Below, piece after piece: positions 9,596-17,886 of a stretch of 64,000 nucleotides of DNA. Under the pieces are notes generated by a model. The model did not search any database and was not told where the DNA came from. It was given only the letters and a program-made list of their open reading frames with translations. The stretch covers positions 62,001 through 126,000 of the forward strand of contig CBDCYH010000001.1 of the NCBI GenBank assembly GCA_965224105.1, read 5' to 3'. The stretch comes from CBDCYH01 sp965224105. GTDB taxonomy: Bacteria; Bacteroidota; Rhodothermia; Rhodothermales; JABDKH01. The number at the start of each line of letters is the position of its first letter. Positions within the stretch are counted from its first letter, which is position 1. The position numbers and the translations under genes are program-made.

Positions 9596-10897
9596 ATGCC
9601 TTGGTACCGGAAACTACACTGGCAGATCATCCTGGGATTAATCCTCGGGTTACTTTTTGGCATACTGGCGGCTAGCCAGGGCTGGGGACAATTTGTCTCG
9701 TACTACATAGCGCCATTCGGTACGATCTTCATCAACCTCTTGAAGCTGATCGCGGTACCGCTGGTGATTGCGTCGCTAATCACAGGTGTGGCGTCGCTCT
9801 CCGATCTCCGGAAACTCTCACGGATCGGCGGGAAAACTATTGCCATCTATCTCGGCACCACGCTCGTGGCCCTTGTAATAGGATTGACTGTTGTAAATGT
9901 CATGAATCCTGGAGCGTCGATCCCTCGGGACATGGCCGAGGCGCTGCAGGCAACGTATGAGGGTGATGTCGCTGCACGGCAGACCGCCGCGGAATCAGCA
10001 AAAGCGCGTGGCCCATTGCAACCAATTGTGGACATGGTCCCAGGGAATATTTTTTCTGCTGCTGGCAACAACAGCAACATGCTGCAAGTGGTGTTCTTTT
10101 CGATCTTCGCTGGCATCGGACTGATTCTGATGTCCAAGGAAAAGGCGAAACCCATGCTGGACTTTTTCGAAAGTCTCGACACGCTGGTAATTAGGTTGGT
10201 GGAGTTGATAATGAAGATCGCACCGATTGGTGTCTTTGCTCTTCTCGCGGATACTATAGCGAGTGTGGCGGGGGATAGTCTTGCTGGCATTACCGAGTTA
10301 CTCGGGGCACTGGGCTATTACTGTCTTGCGGTCCTGATCGGCCTCACTTTTCACGCGCTGGTTACCTATCCAACACTTCTGCGAGTATTTACCAAGGTGA
10401 AAGTTGGGCGGTTCTTGCGCGCGATAAGTCCCGCCCAGTTGTTGGCATTCTCAACATCCTCCAGTGGGGCCACGCTTCCGGTTACGATGGAAGTCGTCGA
10501 AAACGATGTTGGCGTTTCCGAGGAGGTTTCTTCATTTGTGTTGCCCCTGGGAGCTACGATCAATATGGACGGAACAGGTCTGTACCAGGCTGTTGCAGCA
10601 GTTTTTATTGCCCAGGCACTAGGCCTGGATCTTGATCTTGCCGCGCAGGCTACTGTTGTGTTTACAGCACTGCTTGCATCAATTGGTACAGCCGCCGTTC
10701 CAAGTGCAGGAATCGTGATGCTGGTTGTAATCCTCGAATCGATTGGTGTCCCCAGCGAGGGAATTGCCCTGATTCTAGGGGTAGATCGCATCCTGGATAT
10801 GTGCCGAACAGTAGTGAATGTTACTGGTGATGCAACAGTCGCCACCGTTGTGGCGTCTATGGAAGGTCAGCTAAATCCACCTGTTACCGCAGGTTGA
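9596..10897 (+). CDS. Dicarboxylate/amino acid:cation symporter (DAACS family)
   Basis: 433 residues, an integral inner-membrane protein with about eight hydrophobic helices and two re-entrant loops. The family motifs are present: the serine-rich hairpin STSSSGATLP at about 286-295, the NMDGTGLY substrate/cation motif at about 322-329, and the DRILDMCRTVVNVTGDA segment near 396-412. These define GltP/DctA-type Na+ or H+ coupled uptake of glutamate, aspartate or C4-dicarboxylates; the substrate cannot be chosen from sequence. Start ATG 9596 gives the usual MPWYRKLHWQIILGL amphipathic beginning. It is separated by 49 nt from the upstream gene, so it may have its own promoter. Confidence 0.92.
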   Translation: MPWYRKLHWQIILGLILGLLFGILAASQGWGQFVSYYIAPFGTIFINLLKLIAVPLVIASLITGVASLSDLRKLSRIGGKTIAIYLGTTLVALVIGLTVVNVMNPGASIPRDMAEALQATYEGDVAARQTAAESAKARGPLQPIVDMVPGNIFSAAGNNSNMLQVVFFSIFAGIGLILMSKEKAKPMLDFFESLDTLVIRLVELIMKIAPIGVFALLADTIASVAGDSLAGITELLGALGYYCLAVLIGLTFHALVTYPTLLRVFTKVKVGRFLRAISPAQLLAFSTSSSGATLPVTMEVVENDVGVSEEVSSFVLPLGATINMDGTGLYQAVAAVFIAQALGLDLDLAAQATVVFTALLASIGTAAVPSAGIVMLVVILESIGVPSEGIALILGVDRILDMCRTVVNVTGDATVATVVASMEGQLNPPVTAG

Positions 10898-10952
10898 ATC
10901 CGACCTCCGGGAGGCCGATAACCCGGGTGTGCACAGCTTTACTGCCCGATAC

Positions 10953-12497
10953 ATGTTTTCCGGCATACGCCCTTATTTCCTACTCCTGATCCTCGTTTGT
11001 CTGTCGCTTGGTGCCCAGCCTGAGGGGCTACCCGCTCAGGGCGGAGCCACCGACGTGCCTATGTTGTTGAACACCCAGGACGATCTGGGTCTCCTACATC
11101 GAGGACGGCAGGCTCTCAAGGAGATGAAAATCCGCGAAGCGGAAGTCCTGTTTCGACAATTGGGCAACAATGACGGTGGGGACATCGCCGCGACATATCA
11201 CCTCACCACAGCATCGCTAGTCAAGTTCCTAATGACGGATGAGGAGGACTACTATGAGGAGTTTTCCCGTCGGTCTGGTGAACTAAAGCGACTCCTCAAA
11301 GCCGCTCCACGCTCGCAGTGGCGGCAACACCTGGATGCGGAAATGAACCTGCAGCGGGCAATCGTGAGGGGCAAACGCGGGAAGTACTTTAAGGCAGCGC
11401 GGGCCGCCCGTTCTGCATTCAATGGTTTCGAAAAAGTAATCAGGACGGACTCGACGTTTTACGAAGCGTACAAGGGGATGGGATTGCTGCAACTAACACT
11501 CGGCAGCGCTCCCTCTTTCTACCGAAAGTTTTTTCGCCTATTCGGTTTTAGCGGCAGCATGGAGCAAGGGCTTGAAGGACTTCGCCTTGCCGCAGCAAAT
11601 AGCGAGTACAATCGAGAGGAGGCGATGGCCTATATCACGATGATTGACGTCATCCTGTATGGGTCAACTCTTGAAGGGGGGGTTATGGCCGAGAAACTCG
11701 CATCTAGCTTCGACAGCCCGCTCTTTGCGCATCTCTATGGCTATTACCTGCACGAAAACAGACGCGGGATGGAGGCGGAGGATGCTTTTAGGAAAGCGGA
11801 GTCATCGTTCCACAATCCTGACTATTTCCCGGTCCACTATTCCAAATATTACCTTGGTTCCACGCTATTCAGACAAAACCGTTTTGAGGAGGCCGCGGCG
11901 CTATTCCGCGACTATCTGGACGTACATAGTGGGCTGGCTCTGAGGGCGTCTACGCATTTGCACCTTGGGCTTTCGTTGGAAATGCTTGGTGACCGTACCG
12001 CTGCAATGGATTCTTATCGCAGGGTTGAAGTCAAGCGCGAGTTCGATATGGATGTTGCGTCGAAGCGTCGAGCGGAGCGTTACTTGCTTCGCCCGATGTC
12101 GGACGTGGAAAAGCAACTCCTGCGAGGCCACAATTTGTACGACTCGGGCATTTACCACGAAGCAGACAGCGTGATGGCCACTGTGATATTGGAGGAGTCT
12201 GAGACGGACGTGAAAGCCGAGGCGCACTACTGGCTTGGCAGGTCCAAACACGCGCAGGGCAAACTAGATGAGGCCGTCGCCAGTTATCGCACATCCGTTG
12301 CTCATGATCCGCGAAACGGAACCCGATGGGCCCCGTGGTCCATGTACTACGAAGGCGTCATTCACGAAAACGCGGGACGGTTTAATGAGGCGAGAAACGC
12401 GTACATCAGAGCCCGTGACTACGGTGGCAACTACGACTACCAGTCAGCGATCGAGAACAATGTCAAAATCGCTTTGAAGCGACTCAAGGGGCGGTAG
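10953..12497 (+). CDS. Exported TPR-repeat protein
   Basis: 514 residues from ATG 10953. A signal peptide is clear (IRPYFLLLILVCLSLGAQ), followed by helical repeats. TPR-like units are visible around residues 60-110, 270-350 (DAFRKAESSFHNPDYFPVHY, FEEAAALFRDYLDVHSGLALRASTHLHLGLS) and 410-510 (AEAHYWLGRSKHAQGKLDEA, YYEGVIHENAGRFNEARNAY). A GTG at 10929 would add eight residues; GGGAGG lies 14 nt before it, which is too far to be convincing, so the start is uncertain. TPR proteins of this kind scaffold protein complexes in the periplasm. No enzymatic domain is seen and no specific partner can be named. Confidence 0.8.
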   Translation: MFSGIRPYFLLLILVCLSLGAQPEGLPAQGGATDVPMLLNTQDDLGLLHRGRQALKEMKIREAEVLFRQLGNNDGGDIAATYHLTTASLVKFLMTDEEDYYEEFSRRSGELKRLLKAAPRSQWRQHLDAEMNLQRAIVRGKRGKYFKAARAARSAFNGFEKVIRTDSTFYEAYKGMGLLQLTLGSAPSFYRKFFRLFGFSGSMEQGLEGLRLAAANSEYNREEAMAYITMIDVILYGSTLEGGVMAEKLASSFDSPLFAHLYGYYLHENRRGMEAEDAFRKAESSFHNPDYFPVHYSKYYLGSTLFRQNRFEEAAALFRDYLDVHSGLALRASTHLHLGLSLEMLGDRTAAMDSYRRVEVKREFDMDVASKRRAERYLLRPMSDVEKQLLRGHNLYDSGIYHEADSVMATVILEESETDVKAEAHYWLGRSKHAQGKLDEAVASYRTSVAHDPRNGTRWAPWSMYYEGVIHENAGRFNEARNAYIRARDYGGNYDYQSAIENNVKIALKRLKGR

Positions 12498-12677
12498 ATT
12501 TCCCGATCGGGGTCTCAAATCCAAACTTTTACCCTCGAGCAAGCACGCCTCAATCTCATTTTTGTATCAGAATCACTTCTCGGGCCCACCAAATCCCGGT
12601 TCGGCCATTCCCACCTGATTGGCACCAATTTCGAATAGCCCTCACCTAAAGTTGCAGTTCTGGACTGGATTCGACTG

Positions 12678-12751
12678 CGCGCTTGGGAGGATTCGAACCC
12701 CCGGCCTTTGGAACCGGAATCCAACGCTCTATCCGACTGAGCTACAAGCGC
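12678..12751 (-). tRNA. tRNA-Arg (anticodon CCG)
   Basis: A complete 74-nt cloverleaf on the minus strand. The acceptor stem GCGCTTG pairs with CAAGCGC. The D arm is GCTC...GAGC, the anticodon stem TTGGA/TCCAA carries the loop TTCCGGT with anticodon CCG, and the T arm is GGGGG-TTCGAAT-CCTCC with one G-U pair. The discriminator base is G. The CCA end is not encoded; the next bases are CAG. CCG reads the CGG arginine codon. It stands alone between a TPR gene and a sigma factor gene on the opposite strand. Confidence 0.97.
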
Positions 12752-12759
12752 ATGTCGAG

Positions 12760-12788
12760 AAGATAGCATCCGACAGACAAACTGTCGA
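12760..12788 (-). promoter_or_regulatory. Possible sigma-70 promoter of tRNA-Arg
   Basis: On the minus strand TCGACA (12783-12788) and TATCTT (12760-12765) are spaced by 17 nt just upstream of the tRNA. The fit is moderate, and the -10 box ends only 8 nt before the mature 5' end, which would leave almost no leader for RNase P to remove. Weak support. Confidence 0.35.
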
Positions 12789-12819
12789 TGGCAGCAAATC
12801 ATCTAAAGGTTATTCGGGA

Positions 12820-13644
12820 ATGGCGGTAGGGTTACAATACGAAACAGCAGGGATGAACGATGCGGAGCTGATCGCGCATTTTGACGTAAATCCCGAAGAC
12901 GCTTACGCAGAGCTCCTCAAACGATTCTCTCCTGTCATCATCCGAATGGTCAGACGATTTATGTACGACCAGGACGAGGTGATGGAGGTATACACCTCGG
13001 TTTGCGAACGACTTCGATCGCGAGACTACAAGGCGCTGAAGCGGTTTCGGATTGACAACGAAATTACTCCCTGGCTGAGCGTGGTTGTTGCCAATGCTTG
13101 TCGCGACCGATTTCGAAAAAAGCGAGCGGTATCCATGCCGCAGACGGTAATCAAGAAACTGGACGATCGTGAGAAGCTGGTTTTTAAATATTACTACCAG
13201 GAGCAGCTACCAAACGAGGATATCGTTATGACTATCAGGGGGAAACACGATATGCCGTGTACCTCTCTGCAGGTAGCCCGCGCGATTGAGAAAATCGATG
13301 GACTCCTGAGTATCAACAAACGCTGGCATCTGTTGATGGCCATTAACCAAAACAAGCCCACGTTGTCCCTGGAAGACTTGGAGGCTGTTGGCTTTCAAAC
13401 GGTGGACTCGGATACGTGGCTGTCGACGCTAGACACTCCGAGCGACAGCGAACTTGTCGCGTTGTTGAATTCTGCCATGGGCACTCTGGATCCTGAAGAC
13501 CAGCTGTTAATCCTTCTGCGTTTTGAGCACGGCATGAAGGCATCCGAAATCGCGGATGCAATGGGTTTCGAAAATCATAAGTACGTCTACACGCGTTTGC
13601 GAACGATTGTAAATCGGCTTCGCCGAACCATGGAGTCGCAATAG
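12820..13644 (+). CDS. Atypical ECF-like RNA polymerase sigma factor with two region-4-like modules
   Basis: 274 residues from ATG 12820, with AAAGG 10 nt upstream; a longer open frame runs back through the tRNA and is not used. ATG 12853 is an alternative. Residues about 20-100 look like sigma region 2 (AYAELLKRFSPVIIRMVRRF, then ITPWLSVVVANACRDRFRKK, the region 2.4-like helix). Residues 106-165 resemble region 4 (LDDREKLVFKYYYQEQLPNEDIVMTI...VARAIEKI). Residues 215-270 form a second region-4-like helix-turn-helix (LDPEDQLLILLRFEHGMKASEIADAMG...VYTRLRTIVNRLRRTM). ECF factors normally have one. No anti-sigma gene is adjacent. It may direct transcription of an unknown regulon. Confidence 0.75.
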   Translation: MAVGLQYETAGMNDAELIAHFDVNPEDAYAELLKRFSPVIIRMVRRFMYDQDEVMEVYTSVCERLRSRDYKALKRFRIDNEITPWLSVVVANACRDRFRKKRAVSMPQTVIKKLDDREKLVFKYYYQEQLPNEDIVMTIRGKHDMPCTSLQVARAIEKIDGLLSINKRWHLLMAINQNKPTLSLEDLEAVGFQTVDSDTWLSTLDTPSDSELVALLNSAMGTLDPEDQLLILLRFEHGMKASEIADAMGFENHKYVYTRLRTIVNRLRRTMESQ

Positions 13645-13710
13645 ATGTGATTGGCTAACGCGCCAATTCTTCCTATTTTATTCCCACCGTAACCGACGCA
13701 ATATCTGCGC

Positions 13711-14664
13711 ATGGCAATTCTTATTGATCCCTGGTCACGCGAAGGATCGATTCCGCTCGAGGGCAAGGTGGAGAAGTGGGAGATGCCGCCCTGGCTGATG
13801 GCGCTAATTGTCGCGATCGTACTTTGGTTTGGATTCCAGCTAATCGGAGGGATTGCCGCAGTCATTATCCACATGGCGAGCGGTGGCGATTTCACAGACT
13901 TTGCCAACGTCGAAAACCTCGGTCGTGACACGCTGTTGGCCATGCTCAGGGGCAATACAGTTGGTCAGTTCGTTGGCCTTGCTGCCCCCGTGTTTTTGCT
14001 GGCATGGCTAAGCACAACGAAAGTGGGGGAGTTCTTGAGAATTCGTCGGACTTCTTTCGTCTCCATAATTCTTGCCCTGCTAGGCCTCGCTGCGCTTATG
14101 CCCGTCGTACAGTGGCTCGGGTCTCTTAACAGTGCGTTGCCAATACCCGAAGCCATACGCGAGTTTGAGGAGACGCTCAGCGCACCGATTCGGGAAATCA
14201 TCGGTATCAAAAGCTTGGTAGTGGCGAACATTTTTATGGTAGCCGTGACCCCGGCGATCTGCGAAGAATTGCTGTTCCGTGGATACATCCAAAGACAGCT
14301 AGAACGATCAACGGGAGTTGTAGTAGCGGTTGTTCTTACCGGACTGATGTTCGGATTTTATCACCTCCAGCTGTCTCAAGTAATTCCGCTCGCGACGCTC
14401 GGAATATACATGGCGTACCTAACGTGGATAACCGGTAGCCTCATTCCTGCAATTCTCGTTCATCTGGCGAATAATTCGTTCGCCATCTTGATGTCTGTCT
14501 ATGCCGAAGAGAGTGACAACATATCACCTGAGGAACTTGCCACGATGTCTGTTCCATGGTATTGGGTCGTTGCGGGGTTTATCGGACTGGCCGTCTGTGT
14601 ACGCTTGCTCAACCAGCACACACACAGTACACTTGTGGAGCGAACGCGAGCAAAATTGACATGA
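13711..14664 (+). CDS. CPBP-family (CAAX-type) intramembrane metalloprotease
   Basis: 317 residues with about eight hydrophobic helices. The CPBP/Rce1 motifs are in order: EELLFR (EExxxR) at about 184-189, FGFYH (FxxxH) at about 214-218, and HLANN at about 251-255. These residues form the membrane-embedded metal site. Bacterial CPBP proteins cleave membrane-associated peptides or act as regulators of envelope signalling; the substrate here is unknown. The final codon overlaps the ATG of the next gene (ATGA), which indicates translational coupling to the DUF2007 and CdsA genes. Confidence 0.88.
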   Translation: MAILIDPWSREGSIPLEGKVEKWEMPPWLMALIVAIVLWFGFQLIGGIAAVIIHMASGGDFTDFANVENLGRDTLLAMLRGNTVGQFVGLAAPVFLLAWLSTTKVGEFLRIRRTSFVSIILALLGLAALMPVVQWLGSLNSALPIPEAIREFEETLSAPIREIIGIKSLVVANIFMVAVTPAICEELLFRGYIQRQLERSTGVVVAVVLTGLMFGFYHLQLSQVIPLATLGIYMAYLTWITGSLIPAILVHLANNSFAILMSVYAEESDNISPEELATMSVPWYWVVAGFIGLAVCVRLLNQHTHSTLVERTRAKLT

Positions 14665-14993
14665 AGAAGGTAGACAAGACGTGGGTGGTGGTCCATATTT
14701 CTGGCCACGAGTACGAGGCAAATCTTGTCGCAAGCAGACTTAAAAATGCAGGACTTCATGCAGTCGTACTGACCAAAAAGGACTCGGCGTTTAGCCTGAC
14801 CCTCGGTGACATGTCACGGATTTTTGTACTTGTTCCTCCGGACGAAGAAAAGCGTGCAAAGGCGCAACTCAGCGCCGCCCCGTTCACAGATCAGGAGCTG
14901 ACAGATATCGCCGAGGCCGCCGACCCGTACGTCGGTGAAGACGAATTTGAGTTAGGCCAGCCAGACCCTCGCGAGCAACCAGGCGAGTCTTAA
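14661..14993 (+). CDS. DUF2007-like small protein (putative signal-transducing)
   Basis: 110 residues from the ATG that overlaps the CPBP stop by 4 nt; a longer in-frame extension would run inside the CPBP gene and is rejected. The protein begins KTWVVVHISGHEYEANLVASRL, the ferredoxin-like beta-alpha-beta pattern of DUF2007, where an N-terminal strand is followed by an 'xxxEAxlxxxxLexxGIx' helix and loop. The C-terminal 30 residues are acidic and likely disordered. Members are thought to bind ligands or partners, but no function is established. It lies 4 nt from cdsA. Confidence 0.75.
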   Translation: MKKVDKTWVVVHISGHEYEANLVASRLKNAGLHAVVLTKKDSAFSLTLGDMSRIFVLVPPDEEKRAKAQLSAAPFTDQELTDIAEAADPYVGEDEFELGQPDPREQPGES

Positions 14994-14997
14994 TTCT

Positions 14998-15798
14998 GTG
15001 ACGTCACTCCAAAAACGTGTTGTAACAGCGTGCGTTGCGGGCCCTATCGTTCTTGGGCTTATTTATCTAGGGGGGATTCCGTTTCTAATAGGCGTCCTGG
15101 TTTTCGGCCTCGTCGCCCAGTTTGAATTCTACAAGCTGGTTGACGTCCCGATTTCGTGGGCTGTTGTTGGGTTGTTGGGTGGCTTTCTCGGACTGGCAGC
15201 GATTTACACGTCGAATTTTGCTCCCCTGGCGGCCGCCTTCAGTTTGCCGCTTGCGGCACTGCCATTCTTAATAGACGAAAAGAAGTCGGTCCGGAACTTT
15301 GGATTGTGCGTTACGGGGATCGTATACCCTTGTTTACTGTTTGGGGCGATGATCCCTATTCGACTTGGTCTTGTGGGATCGTGGTCTTCTGATGAGGCAT
15401 TAGTAGTCACGCTGCTGTTGTTGTGTCTGGTGTGGATCGATGACATATTTTCCTACTTCGCCGGGCGAGCTTTTGGAAAGAAGCCACTGGCGCCAAGTAT
15501 TTCTCCGAACAAGACTGTGGAAGGTTTTATTGGCGGCTCGTTGGCGGTAGCTCTGGCGGCTGCTGCAGCGGGCTATTCGATAGGTAGTTTCATACGCCCT
15601 GAAGTTCTGACTGGAATAGCGATAATCGTCATTGCTTTCGGTCCAATTGGTGATCTTGCTGAATCCGCGCTCAAGCGAGATCTCGGGGCCAAAGATTCAG
15701 GATCCATTCTGCCCGGCCATGGAGGTTTGATGGACCGTATCGATAGCCTTCTACTTGTCTTTCCCATCGCGTACGTTTTCCTGAAACTGGTACTTTAG
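14998..15798 (+). CDS. cdsA: Phosphatidate cytidylyltransferase (CDP-diglyceride synthase)
   Basis: 266 residues, started by GTG 14998. About seven or eight membrane helices are followed by the CdsA signature: SALKRDLGAKDSGSILPGHG continuing into GGLMDRIDSLL at about 222-251, with the conserved Lys-Asp, His-Gly-Gly and two Asp. The enzyme makes CDP-diacylglycerol from CTP and phosphatidate at the inner membrane, the branch point for all phospholipids. The preceding genes (CPBP protease, DUF2007) abut it, so one transcript is likely. Confidence 0.93.
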   Translation: MTSLQKRVVTACVAGPIVLGLIYLGGIPFLIGVLVFGLVAQFEFYKLVDVPISWAVVGLLGGFLGLAAIYTSNFAPLAAAFSLPLAALPFLIDEKKSVRNFGLCVTGIVYPCLLFGAMIPIRLGLVGSWSSDEALVVTLLLLCLVWIDDIFSYFAGRAFGKKPLAPSISPNKTVEGFIGGSLAVALAAAAAGYSIGSFIRPEVLTGIAIIVIAFGPIGDLAESALKRDLGAKDSGSILPGHGGLMDRIDSLLLVFPIAYVFLKLVL

Positions 15799-15864
15799 AA
15801 TTGATGGAACGCCGGTTCGGCAAGTGCGGTATTAACCAATCAGTTTCAAGCAATTCTGAATACC

Positions 15865-16086
15865 ATGGGACTTTTCAGACCGCACAAGGGGGCTACCTAT
15901 AGGAGATTCGAGTACGACCCTCGTTTTTATGACCCCAAGAAAGACGAGGAGGCAGTCCGGCATGACCGCTTGCGACGGCGTATGCGTATCGAGAGAAAGA
16001 GGAGATCCAGGAAGAAGTCACCCATGTTTATGCTCATCCTCCTAATTCTCTGTACGGCTGTTTACTTCATTGGTCGACTGGGCTAG
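15865..16086 (+). CDS. Small basic single-pass membrane protein upstream of mutL
   Basis: 73 residues: a charged, Arg/Lys-rich N-terminal 50 residues (FEYDPRFYDPKKDEE, then RLRRRMRIERKRRSRKK) and one C-terminal membrane helix (PMFMLILLILCTAVYFIGRLG). This is the layout of a small family found next to mutL in Bacteroidota-like genomes, sometimes carrying the misleading database name 'riboflavin synthase subunit beta'. The positive-inside rule puts the basic part in the cytoplasm. It ends 12 nt before mutL, so a shared transcript is likely. Function unknown. Confidence 0.75.
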   Translation: MGLFRPHKGATYRRFEYDPRFYDPKKDEEAVRHDRLRRRMRIERKRRSRKKSPMFMLILLILCTAVYFIGRLG

Positions 16087-16098
16087 GTAAGACTATTC

Positions 16099-17886
16099 AT
16101 GGATAAGGATCTGGATTTGGTCGTGCAGGATGCGATTATCGTGAGGATGCCCCAGATCCTTGCAGACAAAATTGCGGCTGGTGAGGTCGTCCAGCGTCCT
16201 GCGGCCGTTGTGAAAGAGCTGATGGAGAACGCGCTGGACGCCGGAGCAACGGAAGTCGACGTCGCCGTGAAGGCGTCTGGGATGGACCTCATTCAAGTCG
16301 TGGACAACGGATCCGGAATGAGTTCGATAGATGCGGAACGCGCATTCGATCGACACGCCACAAGCAAAATCCGTTCGATTGAAGATTTAGACCGATTGGC
16401 GACACTGGGTTTCCGTGGGGAGGCGCTCGCCTCGATTGCGGCTGTATCCCAGGTGGTTCTGAAAACGAAAACCGTGCAAGCCGATCACGGACATATGGTG
16501 AGGATCAATGGTGGTGAGATCCAGACGTCGGAACCCTGTGGTACGCGGACTGGCTCCTCCATCACGGTGCGGAACCTGTTCTATAACGTGCCGGCTCGGC
16601 GGCAATTTTTAAAATCGGCCGCAACCGAGCAAAGGCATATCGTAGAAACCTTTCTGCAGATCGCACTATCGCATCCATCCATTGCGTTCTCGCTTACGTC
16701 CAATGGCGTCGAGCAATATGCGCTCGCTTCTCAATCTGGTGATGATAGTAACGATCTATTAAGGCGGCGTATTACGGATGTCTTCGGATCAGAAGTTGAG
16801 CAGTCGTTGATCGAACTTGACGAGAAGACCACTTATATCTCTATCTCCGGCTTCATCGGCAGCCCGCAGTTCTACCGTCGTACTGCAGGAGAGCAATACT
16901 TTTTTGTAAACGGAAGGTCGATAAGGAGTCGCTATCTGAATCATGCGGTTCGGAAATCGATGGAGAGACTTTTGCCAGAAAAGGCATATCCATTCTTTGT
17001 GATTCATCTTGATGTGGATCCCTCGCATGTGGATGTCAACGTACACCCCACAAAACAGGAGGTGAAGTTTGATGACGATGGCGGCGTATATGCAATAGTG
17101 CGATCTGTCGTTCGTCGAGCCCTCGGACAGTCAGGGTTTGTCGCAAGCCCTCAGGACTTTGGCGGAAAGTCGATAATGTTGAGCGAGGAGCTGCATCATA
17201 TGCGTGACCATAAGGCCGGTGGCAACCTTGGCTCTGCAACGGAAGCTTTATACGGCGGTGAATCGCCAGTAGCGTCGGGGCAGCTATTTGTGGATCATCA
17301 GCCAAAACTAATGGAGGAGGGCACCAACGATTTTCTCTGGCAGGTGCAGGATGCGTACATCGTGGCACCGGTGAGATCCGGTTTGCTGTTCGTCAACCAA
17401 TCCCGCGCACATGAAAGAATCCTGTACGAACAAACGCTTGCAAATCTTAACGACGGGCTCGCGTTGTCGCAGCAGCTACTCTTTCCCGAGACGTTCGAGC
17501 TGTCACCATCGCTATTCCGGACGGTCGAAACGATAATACCGAGCCTAAACCGCGTGGGATTTGACCTGGATGTTTTCGGTGGGACGTCGATCGTCGTCCG
17601 GGGCGTACCCGAATCGGTGCGCGCATCATCGGCAAAAGTGATCTTGATGGAAATCGTGCAGGACTACATTGAAAACGACCGGCTGCTTGATTCCTCCATG
17701 ACCGATAAGCTTGCGCGGAGCGTGGCCAGGAAGTGCGCGATCCGACAGGGTGAGAAATTGGGCGTGGCAGAAATGCAGGGGCTCATGGATCAGCTCCTGT
17801 TGTGCAGCGAACCGGCCGTATGCCCGCTGGGGAGGCCCACTCTATTCATGATGACGGAGTCAGAGATTAGTGAAAGACTCGGCTGA
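16099..17886 (+). CDS. mutL: DNA mismatch repair protein MutL
   Basis: 595 residues. The N-terminal GHKL ATPase is intact: KELMENALDAG (motif I), DNGSGM (motif II), GFRGEAL (motif III), with the usual transducer domain ending around residue 330 (HVDVNVHPTKQEV). A linker of about 90 residues leads to the C-terminal dimerisation domain. There the endonuclease motif DQHA(x)2E(x)4E is altered to N433-Q-S435-R-A-H-E-R-I-L-Y-E, and the CPHGRP zinc motif reads CPLGRP (575-580). Nicking activity may therefore be absent. MutL couples MutS mismatch recognition to strand removal. Its end overlaps tilS by 17 nt. Confidence 0.93.
   Translation: MDKDLDLVVQDAIIVRMPQILADKIAAGEVVQRPAAVVKELMENALDAGATEVDVAVKASGMDLIQVVDNGSGMSSIDAERAFDRHATSKIRSIEDLDRLATLGFRGEALASIAAVSQVVLKTKTVQADHGHMVRINGGEIQTSEPCGTRTGSSITVRNLFYNVPARRQFLKSAATEQRHIVETFLQIALSHPSIAFSLTSNGVEQYALASQSGDDSNDLLRRRITDVFGSEVEQSLIELDEKTTYISISGFIGSPQFYRRTAGEQYFFVNGRSIRSRYLNHAVRKSMERLLPEKAYPFFVIHLDVDPSHVDVNVHPTKQEVKFDDDGGVYAIVRSVVRRALGQSGFVASPQDFGGKSIMLSEELHHMRDHKAGGNLGSATEALYGGESPVASGQLFVDHQPKLMEEGTNDFLWQVQDAYIVAPVRSGLLFVNQSRAHERILYEQTLANLNDGLALSQQLLFPETFELSPSLFRTVETIIPSLNRVGFDLDVFGGTSIVVRGVPESVRASSAKVILMEIVQDYIENDRLLDSSMTDKLARSVARKCAIRQGEKLGVAEMQGLMDQLLLCSEPAVCPLGRPTLFMMTESEISERLG

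Noticed and set aside
10905..10914. CCTCCGGGAGG palindrome after the symporter as a terminator
   Set aside because: No usable loop and no T run.
12619..12819. Upstream extension of the sigma factor gene
   Set aside because: It would cross the whole tRNA-Arg gene; the start at 12820 has a ribosome site and a normal N-terminus.
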